From contig NC_087062.1 of assembly GCF_963678635.1 (NCBI RefSeq), positions 13,810,670 through 13,870,669 on the forward strand: a stretch of 60,000 nt of DNA, read 5' to 3'. Source of the DNA: Symsagittifera roscoffensis. Taxonomy: Eukaryota; Xenacoelomorpha; Acoela; Convolutidae. The notes beneath the pieces were generated by a model. It did not search any database. It was given only the letters and a program-made list of their open reading frames with translations, and was not told the DNA's origin. Numbering within the stretch: the stretch's first letter is position 1; each line of letters opens with the position of its first letter. Below are positions 37,821 to 47,350 of this stretch, one piece after another. The position numbers were made by a program, and so were the translations under genes.

Positions 37821-39306
37821 TTTTTAAGTTTTCATTTTATTTTAAATTTATAATTTTTTAATGTTATTACTGCTCCATAAAGTCTTAAAAGGCAGTCGGA
37901 ACTTTCAGGGCTTCTACCTGATACGAGCAGTTTTTTTTTGGTTTTATAATTCATACTCGACACAAATTTCACTACATGAAATTCAATATAAACAGCTTTT
38001 TGAAAAATCATAGTTTCGCCATCAAAATGGCAGAGTGAACATTCAGTGTTTTGCCCTGATTCGAGCAGGTTTTTCTAGCTTCGCTTCTATGTAGCAAAAA
38101 CTTGTCGGTTAATATTTGATGGCCGTTTTACTTTCTTTGGTTTTGGCAGATGAAAACAATTTCCCTGCATGGTGTCTTAAGTAAAAAAAATCAAACAAGG
38201 ATAGCAGGCTGCAAGTAGCACAGAATGGTGCGACTAAAATTCTTAAAACACACACATTTCTTTTTTTGTTCCGATTTTCGATACGAAAGTAACGGAATAT
38301 TTGTGCTCGGGGTGGGGTTTTTTTTCTTCAGACAATTTTCGACTTTTTAACTAGCCATTTTTGACGGAGTTTTGTACATCATTCCAAAGCTATTGTTGTC
38401 TTGAGCTTAAATTTGAAAATATATTTCACCTGTGATAATTTTTAGTAAAGTTATGAGGGATTAAAGATTGCCATTTTTGGCCATTTGGGCCAATTTGGGA
38501 CAATTAACGCGCGACATATTCCGCGCTATTAACGCGTAAGCGAGATTTCATCCGTCTTAGAAATCGTTCCAATTTGGTTCAAGGAAGCTTATATGCCATA
38601 ATTGATTTGTTAATATTAGCAAAATCTATCACTTTGTACTTAATATGGAATGTGGGGCGATGTTTTCACAAAAAATCCCATTTTTCTATTTGATGTTTCT
38701 ATGTTATTACTGCTGCATAGACCTTAAAAGGCAGTCGGAACATTCAGGGCTTCGCCCTGATACGAGCAGTCTTGTTGTTCCGAGTTTCGATACAAAAGTA
38801 ATGGAATATTTGTGCTCGGGGTGGGTTTTTTTTTCATCAGACAAATTTCGACTTTTTATACCCATTTTTGACAGAATTTTTTAAAAATCTTTCAAAAGGT
38901 ATTGCTGCACTGAGCTTAAATCCAAAAAGAAATTTCACCTGTGATTTTTTTTCGTTCAGTAATGGGTTCTAAAGATAGCCATTTGGGCCAATTTGGGACA
39001 ATTAACGAGCGATATATTTCGCGCTATTAACCCGTTAGCGGAGGTTAATCCGTCTTAGATATCGTTCCAATTTGGTTGAGGGAAGCTGATTTGCCATGAT
39101 TGTTTTGTTACTAGGAGGGAAATACATCAGTTTGTACTTTATATGGCGTGTGGTATGATTTCACAAAAAATCTCAAATTAAAGAAAAATTAATTTCATTT
39201 GATTAAATTTAATATGTTCATATTTTCATGTTATTACTGCTCCATAGACCACGAAAGGCAGTCGGAACATTCAGGGCTTCGCCCTGATACGAGCTGTTTT
39301 GTTGTT
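37821..39306 (+). repeat. Module B array in composite
   Basis: A partial long unit, then short units starting near 38278 and 38778, ending in the 3-prime hairpin block at about 39303. Second-copy equivalents start near 40704. Confidence 0.75.
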
Positions 39307-40498
39307 GCTTCAGGTCATATTTAAATTAAACGTGGGGAACAGAGTACATGAACAGATAGGACTTGAATGTGGCAAGTTATTCTGCCACTCAGAAGATTAG
39401 AGACTGATTTAAATTCTAAATGCTACTAGCTAAACTTCCCTAACAACCACCGAGTGCCTACCGATTCAATCTCCGCATAAGCGTTAATAGCGCGAAATAA
39501 ATCGCGGTTTAGTTGTCCCAAGTTGGCCAAAATGGCAATATTTAAACACCCATAAATTTATGAAAAAGGATCATAGGTGAAATATCTTTCAAATTTAAGC
39601 TCAGGACAACAATAGCTTCCGAATGATAAAAAAACTTTCATCAGAATTGGCTAGTTAAAAATTTGAAGTTTGTCTGAAGAAAAAAACCCACCCCGAGCAC
39701 AAATATTGCACTAGATTTTGTTACGAAAGTCGGATCAATAAGCATGCACGCTAGCTGTACTTGACAGAAAATCAAAAAAAAAATCCAACCGGTTTTTCTC
39801 GACATCGGAATAAATATATATGGGGAGGGAGTCGAGCTCAAATTTGAAAGCATGTTTTCTGGAAACGCCTTTGGCGCCGGTCTATGCTTATTTTAAAAGC
39901 AACACTCGGAGAAAAAACGCAGTTTTTGGCAGAAGTTTTCTAAAAAGTGCCAAAAATAGCCATTTTGACTTTTTTATAACCTTGGGGTTTTCTGACCTGT
40001 CATCAGAATTTCAATTTTTGACTCAAAAAGAAATTTATATAATCTTGTTTGTGGAAGTTTTGGTCATTGGTCAAGGCCGAATATTATTTTCTGCTATAGT
40101 AGCTTCGATCCGAGATTACTGTGTTTTGAATGAGCACAGTATTTTGCTGAAAGTGAGGTAAGTTAACATGAGGTAACATACAGTGCTTAGTCAACCTTCA
40201 TAAAATTATTTAAGGTTATTAAAGCACACACCGCTGGTAAATCAAAAGTTCGAAACTGAGGAGCAAACCGCTGGCAGTAAGTGGTGTCCTTCAACGGGTG
40301 AAAAAGTGTAACTGATATGGTAAATTAGAAATAAAATGTCGGAGTAAGTTATGGCTTACACCAACACTGGTAGTAGTAGAACTTTTAGAATATTGAAGCA
40401 TCATAATACTTTACTCTATTCTATGGTATAGCCGAGTCTACTCAAAAGTGCCGAACAGATGCACGACCAATACTTGGACCTGATATGATGCCAACCCA
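39307..40498 (-). repeat. Composite copy 2: spacer, inverted B, C tail, R and core
   Basis: Nearly base-for-base equal to 36423-37613. One poly-A tract is one base longer (GAAAATCAAAAAAAAAATCC) and one C-to-A change lies at about 40037. The 113-codon frame at 39820-40161 repeats the one at 36935. Confidence 0.75.
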
Positions 40499-40705
40499 GT
40501 GACCAAAACATCGTCTGCTAGATTCTCAGCCAAAGATTACAAGACCAGTATAAAGCAAAAGCCTGAGTCTTTTCTGCAAAACAGGCAAGGTTGCGTTTCA
40601 AATGCAAGACTCAGTAAAAACAAAGTTACCCGATATGGTCCGTCATATTTTTTTGACCCAGTGAACTTCCGAGGAATTTTCCTTGCATCTCCAGTTGTGT
40701 GAAAT
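40499..40705 (+). pseudogene. Truncated Ty3/gypsy reverse-transcriptase start, copy 3
   Basis: Identical in translation to copy 2 (67 codons in frame, ending ASPVV) because it lies in the second copy of the 2885-bp composite. Same abrupt junction to B-type sequence. Confidence 0.65.
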
Positions 40706-42162
40706 TTTTTAAGTTTTCATTTTATTTTAAATTTATAATTTTTTAATGTTATTACTGCTCCATAAAGTCTTAAAAGGCAGTCGGAACTTTCAGGGCTTCT
40801 ACCTGATACGAGCAGTTTTTTTTGGTTTTATAATTCATACTCGACACAAATTTCACTACAGGAAATTCAATATAAACAGCTTTTTGAAAAATCATAGTTT
40901 CGCCATCAAAATGGCAGAGTGAACATTCAGTGTTTTGCCCTGATTCGAGCAGGTTTTTCTAGCTTCGCTTCTATGTAGCAAAAACTTGTCGGTTAATATT
41001 TGATGGCCGTTTTACTTTCTTTGGTTTTGGCAGATGAAAACAATTTCTCTGCATGGTGTCTTAAGTAAAAAAAATCAAACAAGGATAGCAGGCTGCAAGT
41101 AGCACAGAATGGTGCGACTAAAATTCTTAAAACACACACATTTCTTTTTTTGTTCCGATTTTCGATACGAAAGTAACGGAATATTTGTGCTCGGGGTGGG
41201 GTTTTTTTTCTTCAGACAATTTTCGACTTTTTAACTAGCCATTTTTGACGGAGTTTTGTACATCATTCGAAAGCTATTGTTGTCTTGAGCTTAAATTTGA
41301 AAATATATTTCACCTGTGATAATTTTTAGTAAAGTTATGAGGGTTTAAAGATTGCCATTTTGGCCATTTGGGCCAATTTCGGACAATTAACGCGCGACAT
41401 ATTTCGCGCTATTAACGCGTAAGCGAGATTTAATCCGTCTTAGAAATCGTTACAATTTTGTTCAAGGAAGCTTATATGCCATAATTGATTTGTTAATATC
41501 AGCAAAATCTATCACTTTGTACTTAATATGGAATGTGGGGCGATGTTTTCACAAAAAATTCCATTTTTCTATTTGATGTTTCTATGTTATTACTGCTGCA
41601 TAGACCTTAAAAGGCAGTCGGAACATTCAGGGCTTTGCCCTGATACGAGCAGTCTTGTTGTTCCGAGTTTCGATACGAAAGTAACGGAATATTTGTGCTC
41701 GGGGTGAGTTTTTTTTTCTTCAGGCAAATTCCGATGTTTATAGCCATTTTTGACAGAATTTTTTTTGTTGCACTGAGCTCAAATTCAAAAAAAAAATGTT
41801 TCCTGTGATTTTTTTCGTTCAGTAATGGGTTCTAAAGATAGCATTTGAGCCAATTTGGGACAATTAACGAGCGATATATTTCGCACTATTAACCCATAAG
41901 CGGAGATTAATCTGTCTTCAAAATTGTTCCAATTTGGTTGAAGGAAGCTTATATGCCATAATTGATTTGTTAATAGGAGCAAAAGTTATCATTTAGGTCT
42001 TATTATGACGTGTGGGGGATAATTTTTTAAAAAAAATTCAAATTTAAGAAAAAAAAATTTCGTTCTATTTTATTACATTTAAATTTTTTTGTTATTACTT
42101 CTCCATAAATTTTAAAAGCCAGTCGGAAAATTCAGGGCTTCGCCCTAATACGAGCAGTCTTG
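40706..42162 (+). repeat. Module B array after the composite
   Basis: A partial long unit, a unit from about 41153, and a short unit from about 41658 that lost around 25 bp before TTGTTGCACTGAGC and ends with GGGCTTCGCCCTAATACG. The sequence leaves the 2885-bp duplication after about 41345. Confidence 0.7.
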
Positions 42163-42329
42163 GTTCTTTTTGGTGATGTTTTCTTTATGCGTGCTGTGAT
42201 CAAAAGTTTCTGGAAAAATACATTTTAGGCATATTCGACAGTCATAGTAAAAAAGCAAACTGAACAAGAATTTTTGAGGTAAAACGACTGAAAACAAAAA
42301 ATGACTCATCAAGAAATTTCTGAGTTTTT
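42163..42329 (+). repeat. Second copy of the 162-bp insert
   Basis: Matches 28296-28457 with a few substitutions and lies at the same position relative to B ends. The neighbouring B units are not otherwise especially alike. Confidence 0.6.
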
Positions 42330-43450
42330 GTTCCGACTTTCGATACGAAAGTAACGGAATATTTGTGCTCGGAGTGGGTTTTTTTTTCTTCAGACAAATT
42401 TCGACTTTTTAACTAGCCATTTTTGACGGAATTTTTTAATATCATTCAAAAGGTATTGTTTCCCTGAGCTCAAACTTGAAAAATTATTTCAGCTGTGATC
42501 ATTTTTCGTAAAGTTATGGGGGTTTAAATGTTGCCATTTTGGCCAGTATGGGAAAATTAACGCGCGATATATTTCGCGCTAATAACGCGTAAGCGGAGAT
42601 TTAATCCGTCAAGAAAATCGTTCCAAATTTGTTCAAAGAAGCTTTTTTCCACAATTGATTTGTACAAGAAGCAAATTCTATCCTTTTAATCTATATGGCG
42701 TGTGGAAGGACGATTTTCATTTAAAAATTTTCAAATTTTAGAAAAAAAATTCCATTTTATTTTAATACATTTAATTTTTTAAAGTTATTACTGCTCGATA
42801 AAACCTCAAAAGGCAGTCGGAACATTCAGGGCTTCGCCCTGACACGAGCAATCTTGTTGATGCTTTTAGTTTTCATAATGGCATTAAAGAAACTCCAAAT
42901 TCTAACTATACTCGAGTAACACTAAATTAAGCTTAAGTAAGCTAATGTGAACGGCCTAAATTAAACAATAAAAAGACTGCTCGTATCAGCGCGAAGCCCT
43001 GAATGTTCCGACTGCTTTTTAAGGTCTATAGAGCAGTAAAAACATGAAAAATTCAATTGCATCCCCACAGGCCATATTAAGTACAAAGTGATAAATTTTG
43101 CTCCTATAAACAAATCAATTATGGCAAAAAAGCTTCTCTCAACCAATTTGGAAAGATTTCTAAGACGGATTCAATTTCCGCTTACACGTTAATAGCGCGA
43201 AATATATCGCGCGTTAGTTGTCCCAAGTTGGCGAAAGTGGCAATTTTTAAACTCCCATAAATTTACGAAAAAGGATCATAGGTGAAATATCTTTCAAATT
43301 TAAGCTCAGGACAACAATAGCTTTCGAATGATATAAAAAATTTCATCAGAATTGGCTAGTTAAAAAGTTGAAATTTGTCCGAAGAAAAAACCCACCCCGA
43401 GCTCAAATTTTGCCTTATTTTCGTTACGAAAGTCGGATCAATAAGCATGC
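42330..43450. repeat. Large palindrome of two opposing B units (II)
   Basis: Forward B (42330 to about 42855), a spacer nearly identical to that at 32.81-32.91 kb, and inverted B (about 42965-43450). It duplicates the 32.3-33.4 kb palindrome. The forward copy has GCTAATAACGCG in place of GCTATTAACGCG. Confidence 0.7.
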
Positions 43451-44160
43451 ACGCTAGCTGTACTTGACAGAAAATCAAAAAAAAATCCAATCGGTTTTTC
43501 TCGACATCGGAATAAATATATATGGGGAGGGAGTCGAGCTCAAATTTGAAAGCTTGTTTTCTGGAAACGCCTTTGGCGCCGGTCTATGCTTATTTTAAAA
43601 GCTACACTCGAGTAAAACTAAATTAAGCTTAAGTAAGCTAATGTGAACGGCCTAAATTAAACAATAAAAAGACTGCTCGTATCAGCGCGAAGCCCTGAAT
43701 GTTCCGACTGCTTTTTAAGGTCTATAGAGCAGTAAAAACATGAAAAATTCAATTGCATCCCCATAGGCCATATTAAGTACAAAGTGATAAATTTTGCTCC
43801 TATAAACAAATCACTTATGGCAAAAAAGCTTCTCTCAACCAATTTGGAAAGATTTCTAAGACGGATTCAATTTCCGCTTACGCGTTAATAGCGCGAAATA
43901 TATCGCGCGTTAGTTGTCCCAAGTTGGCGAAAATGGCAATTTTTAAACCCCCATAAATTTACAAAAATGGATCATAGGTGAAATATCTTTCAAATTTAAG
44001 CTCAGGACAACAATAGCTTTCGAATGATATAAAAAATTTCATCAGAATTGGCTAGTTAAAAATTTGAAATTTGTCTGAAGAAAAAAAACCCACCCCGAGC
44101 ACAAATATTGCATTATTTTTGTTACGAAAGTCGGATCAATAAGCATGCACGCTAGCTGTA
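43451..44160 (-). repeat. Inverted C fragment plus inverted B, second unit of a 696-bp tandem pair
   Basis: Matching minus-strand frames at 42961 and 43657 give the 696-bp offset. The unit is a cut C tail, the palindrome spacer and an inverted B. A single-copy version is at 33.45-34.13 kb. Confidence 0.65.
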
Positions 44161-44983
44161 CTTTGAAGAAAATCAAAAAAAAAATCCAACCGGTTTTTCT
44201 CGACATCGGAATAAATATATATGGGGAGGGAGTCGAACCTCTCAGGGATTCGACCCCCTCACAAGCCAAAAGGCTTCGTTCTGGTATAATTTTATGGCAT
44301 TGATTTTTGACGTTTCCATAAATGTTTTCTTGAAACGCCTTTGGCGCCGGTCTATGCTTATTTTAAAAGCAATACTCGGCGAAAAAACGCAGTTTTTGGT
44401 CAAAAATTTTCTAAAAAGTAACAAAAATAGCCATTTTGACCTTTTTATAACCTTGGCCTTTTCTGACTTGTCATCACAATTTCAACTTTTGACTCAAAAA
44501 TAAATTTCTTCAATCTTGTTTGTGGAAGTTTTGGTCAAGGCCGAATATTATTTTCTGCTATAGTAGATTCGATCCGAGGTTACTGTGTTTTGAATGAGTG
44601 TCTGTTATACTTGTATGAGCACAGTATTTTGCTGAAAGTGAGGTAATTTAACATGAGGTAACATACAGTGCTTAGTAAACCTTCATAAAATTATTTAATG
44701 TTATTAAAGCATACAACGCTGGTAAATCAAAAATTCGAAACTGAGGAGCAAACCGCTGGCAGTAAGTGATGTCCTTCAACGGGTGAAAAAGTGTAACTGA
44801 TATGGTAAATTAGGAATAAAATGTCGGAGTAAGTTATAGCTTACACTAACACTGATAGTAGTAGAACTTTTAGGATATTGAAGCATCATAATGCTTTACT
44901 CTATTCTATGGTATAGCCGAGTCTACTCAAAAGTGCCGAACAGTTGCACGACCAATACTTGGACCTGATATGATGCCAACCCA
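44161..44983 (-). mobile_element. Inverted module C with full tail, R and core joining the gypsy remnant
   Basis: The most complete inverted C: tail with GGGAGTCGAACCTCTCAGGGATTCGACCCCC, a MITE-like middle, R (about 44386-44515) and the core, which runs directly into the gypsy pol remnant. GTCGAA/TTCGAC form a short hairpin. The three truncated gypsy copies at 34.8-40.7 kb share this upstream junction. Confidence 0.65.
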
Positions 44984-45320
44984 GTGACCAAAACATCGTC
45001 TGCTAGATTCTCAGCCAAAGATTACAAGACCAGTATAAAGCAAAAGCCTGAGTCTTTTCTGCAAAACAGGCAAGGTTGCGTTTCAAATGCAAGACGCAGT
45101 AAAAACAAAGTTACCCGATATGGTCCGACAGATTTTTTTGACCCTGTGCACTCCCGAGGAATTTTCCTTGCATCTCCAGTTGTGTGACAGAGGAAAAAAA
45201 TGTTGATTTGAGACTTTTTGATGACCACAAAGTTCACCTCATTGGCAAGATAATGGACGAAGGTTGCCCACTACCCGACATGGAGACAATCTTCCACAAC
45301 TTACACGGAGCCGGTTTTTA
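44984..45320 (+). pseudogene. Gypsy reverse-transcriptase fragment
   Basis: A first open piece (to 45187) contains DYKTSIKQKPESFLQNRQG and ends in ASPVV. After a frameshift a second piece (45202-45317) contains RLFDDHKVHL and CPLPDMETIFHNLHGAGF. These match in order the gypsy reverse-transcriptase fingers, the R-x-C-x-DYK-like strand and the YPLP...L-x-G-A/G segment before the first catalytic aspartate. A stop (45318-45320) follows, and the YxDD catalytic loop was not found. Only this copy continues past ASPVV. Confidence 0.75.
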
Positions 45321-45756
45321 GAAAAACTGAACTCTCAGACGCCTAATACTGATGAGAACTAGACAATGATGCAATGATGGGGGTTGTTCAATGTGTGCCG
45401 ACTAAAGCAATCGTATGATTTTCTTTCAAAATGAACTATGGTTTATAGAGCAAAAAAGAGCAAAAAGGAAAGCGTACACTCCTAGTCGACTAACAAACTC
45501 ATCCTTAATGAATCAAAATCAAACATGAAACCATTTCCCTACAGTTTCATTTTTGCGGTATTCAAAACTAGATGCTAGAAGCAGTCCCGATGATCGGTTG
45601 TTTGAGAAAATTTAGAGCATAAAAAGACCTGTGAACCGCAACAATAGTTAATGGGCCAATTTCTACGGACACAAGAAACCCCAAAAATGCAACAAGATAC
45701 TCCCGTGCAATGATTCATGGAGTCAGGGGTTCAATTGAGCCGAAAAACATTAAAAG

Positions 45757-45960
45757 TTTCTTTCCAGAAAACAATTAAAACATGCTCAAAATCAGTTGTA
45801 CAACCTTATCGATTAACAAAAGTGACAGTGACCACGACGCATCTGAGAGGGTAGTTGGTGTGGTATTCTCAAAAACATTTTCATCTTGATACATTCGTTT
45901 CAAAAAGCTTTCAGCAGCCGAGCGCACCTTTTGCAAACTATCGTTTTTTGAAATATCGTT
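45757..45960 (+). pseudogene. Gypsy RNase H fragment
   Basis: One frame reads QKTIKTCSKSVVQPYRLTK and then VTVTTTHL, where the family normally has the V-x-TDAS catalytic start; the aspartate is replaced here. After a stop it continues VWYSQKHFHLDTFVSKSF and ANYRF, matching the VLSQ, SRxL and NYS positions of gypsy RNase H. A ~100-bp inverted repeat begins at the end of this block and has replaced or disrupted the rest. Confidence 0.6.
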
Positions 45961-46158
45961 TTTTGAAGAAACGGGTTTTATATTCTTTTGGTGTCTCGTC
46001 AAAAGACAATCCATTTAATTCTCCGCCTGTGGGATTTGTTCTCCTGAAACATAGTTTTTTTTCAGGAGAACAAATCCCGCAGGCGGAGAATTAAATAGAT
46101 TGTCTTTTGACGAGACACCAAAAGAATAAAAAACTCGTTTCTTCGAAAAACGATATCT
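45951..46158. repeat. ~100-bp near-perfect hairpin inside the gypsy remnant
   Basis: The left arm is about 45951-46049 and the right arm about 46058-46158, with a loop of roughly 8 nt (CATAGTTT). The arms pair with only scattered mismatches; the central 45 bp around CTCCGCCTG and CAGGCGGAG is almost perfect. A local duplication of TATCGTTTTTTGAA lies at the left edge. A tiny loop and long arms suggest fold-back repair or template switching. Confidence 0.85.
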
Positions 46159-46314
46159 TCTCAGACACAGACGTTCAATCTGAGTGAGGTCAAGTGCAAT
46201 ACTTTCACGACTTTTTCAAGTGCATAAAGAGGACTGACTGGAGACAAGGATTATAGACTGAATCACAGTTCATAAAAGATCTTGATTCACTAAACAGACC
46301 TGGAGGAGTCTGTT

Positions 46315-46515
46315 ATCGATGTGATGTTAATACCACTCCAATTCAGAAGAGAAGTCATGGAGGATCTTCATGAAACTCGTCCCTGAATTCAGGCATCACA
46401 AACTGCATAATGAAGGGTTGCCTGCTGACATAGTTTATCACTAGACGTTGACCAATTTCTCATTAGGTGTGGGATTTGCCAGATGAACTTACCATCATTA
46501 GGAAAAACAGAATTC
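46315..46515 (+). pseudogene. Gypsy integrase zinc-binding fragment
   Basis: Reads VMLIPLQFRREVMEDLHE, which matches the integrase N-terminal start with the first histidine (LHE). After frameshifts comes DVDQFLIRCGICQMN, the C-x-x-C-Q end of the HHCC zinc finger. The second histidine region and WWPG-like block between them are damaged. It lies about 1.1 kb after the reverse-transcriptase fragment, the expected direction and roughly the expected distance. Confidence 0.65.
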
Positions 46516-46689
46516 AAGCAGCCGGAAGCGTATCTTACCCAACTGGGCAAATGTCAAAGAACAAGTAAACATCTATCTATCAAATATCCGCGCAAGAATT
46601 TGCTAGATCGAAGCTTTCCGACTAAAAATAAATACTCTGACGGTCAGTTAGTATCAAAAGTTCCAGTGCTTATTTACAGACCCGACGCT

Positions 46690-46820
46690 AACAATGATTT
46701 CAAAGCGCAGGTGTAGGCAACATGGAACCTCATCCACCAGTCACAAGCAATTGGATTGGTTCAAAGAACAGCCCAGACAACCAAACAAATCATGACGGCC
46801 TGGGGCAAAGCGATCGAAAT
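46690..46820 (+). pseudogene. Possible end of gypsy integrase core
   Basis: Contains a readable QTTKQIM and a nearby tryptophan and HQSQAIG stretch. These resemble the SSPxxPQSNGxAERxVQTxK segment that closes the integrase catalytic core, though the asparagine-glycine and glutamate residues are not intact. The first catalytic aspartates are not visible. This block is weaker than the others. Confidence 0.4.
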
Positions 46821-47003
46821 AATAATTTTTGTTGAAATTTTTTTTTTCTACCTCATTGAAGATAATGACGCCTTGAAAACACATAAGAACGCTTTACCTC
46901 CGATCAATTTTTGCAATGTTCTGGGAAATGAATATTGCCATTTTCGTCTTGCTCAGGGCAAGTGTATGCGAGTTTTGAAGGTTTTATCCATAATGCTTGA
47001 AAC

Positions 47004-47100
47004 TTAACGCGAACTTTCCATGCGTGTCAATTAATCTCGCACAAAAAATGTGGAACTTTTTTTTGTGCGGGATAATTCGACACAAAAAAAATTTGCGTTA
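47004..47100. repeat. Imperfect 45-bp-arm inverted repeat
   Basis: Outer TTAACGC pairs with GCGTTA, then GTGTCAATTA with TAATTCGACAC, then CGCACAAAAAA with TTTTTTGTGCG, around a short loop (TGTGGAAC). The middle of the arms is partly unpaired. It may be a small fold-back element or a degraded MITE. I see no target duplication. Confidence 0.6.
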
Positions 47101-47169
47101 TCGTGATTAGGTTTGAAACACCAACAATACCACGTAAACTTTTTCGGCATCATCAATAGATATTGGTAA

Positions 47170-47350
47170 TATAGATTAAACAAGACTGCTCATATCAGGG
47201 CGAAAACCTTCAAACTGAATGTTCTAACTAACTTTAATTGGTCTCGAATAGTTTTTGGTAATTCAAAATATTGGCGAGAAACTGAATCTTAGACTGATCA
47301 ATTTGGATCAATTTCGTAATGCGGGATAAATTGCCACGGTAAAACATAAA
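47170..47350 (-). repeat. Solo eroded module B relic
   Basis: Begins AACAAGACTGCTCATATCAGGGCG, the B 3-prime end in reverse, and ends near GTAATGCGGGATAAATTGCCACGG. That is the reverse of the GTGGTAATTTATCCCGCATTAAAATCG block found in the deleted B derivative near 9700. It shows the deleted B derivative is dispersed outside the array. Confidence 0.6.

Larger units (their letters stand above)
35578..41345. repeat. Tandem duplication of a 2885-bp composite (B-spacer-B inverted-C-gypsy-B)
   Basis: Copy 1 is about 35578-38462 and copy 2 about 38463-41345. Three independent landmarks give the offset: 35761/38645 (2884), 36935/39820 (2885) and 37614/40499 (2885). I found only a handful of differences, for example CTATAATC against ATATAATC near 37155/40040, ATGAAATTC against AGGAAATTC, and poly-T length changes. 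This is very recent in evolutionary terms, or an assembly duplication. It carries a complete set of modules including the gypsy fragment. Confidence 0.85.
44984..46820 (+). pseudogene. Degenerate Ty3/gypsy pol: reverse transcriptase, RNase H, integrase
   Basis: A decayed retrotransposon polyprotein region, readable only in pieces because of frameshifts and stops. Blocks appear in the pol order: reverse-transcriptase start and first palm region (44984-45320), RNase H (about 45757-45960), integrase zinc-binding segment (about 46315-46515) and the end of the integrase core (about 46690-46820). Spacing is close to that of a gypsy pol, apart from a shortened reverse-transcriptase middle and integrase core. 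No LTRs, protease or gag were recognised. It cannot encode a working protein. The family assignment is from motif reading and is firm to Ty3/gypsy-like, not to clade. Confidence 0.75.

Noticed and set aside
9748-45180. CRISPR array
   Set aside because: The repeats are hundreds of bp long, lack short regular unique spacers, and the window is eukaryotic in character.
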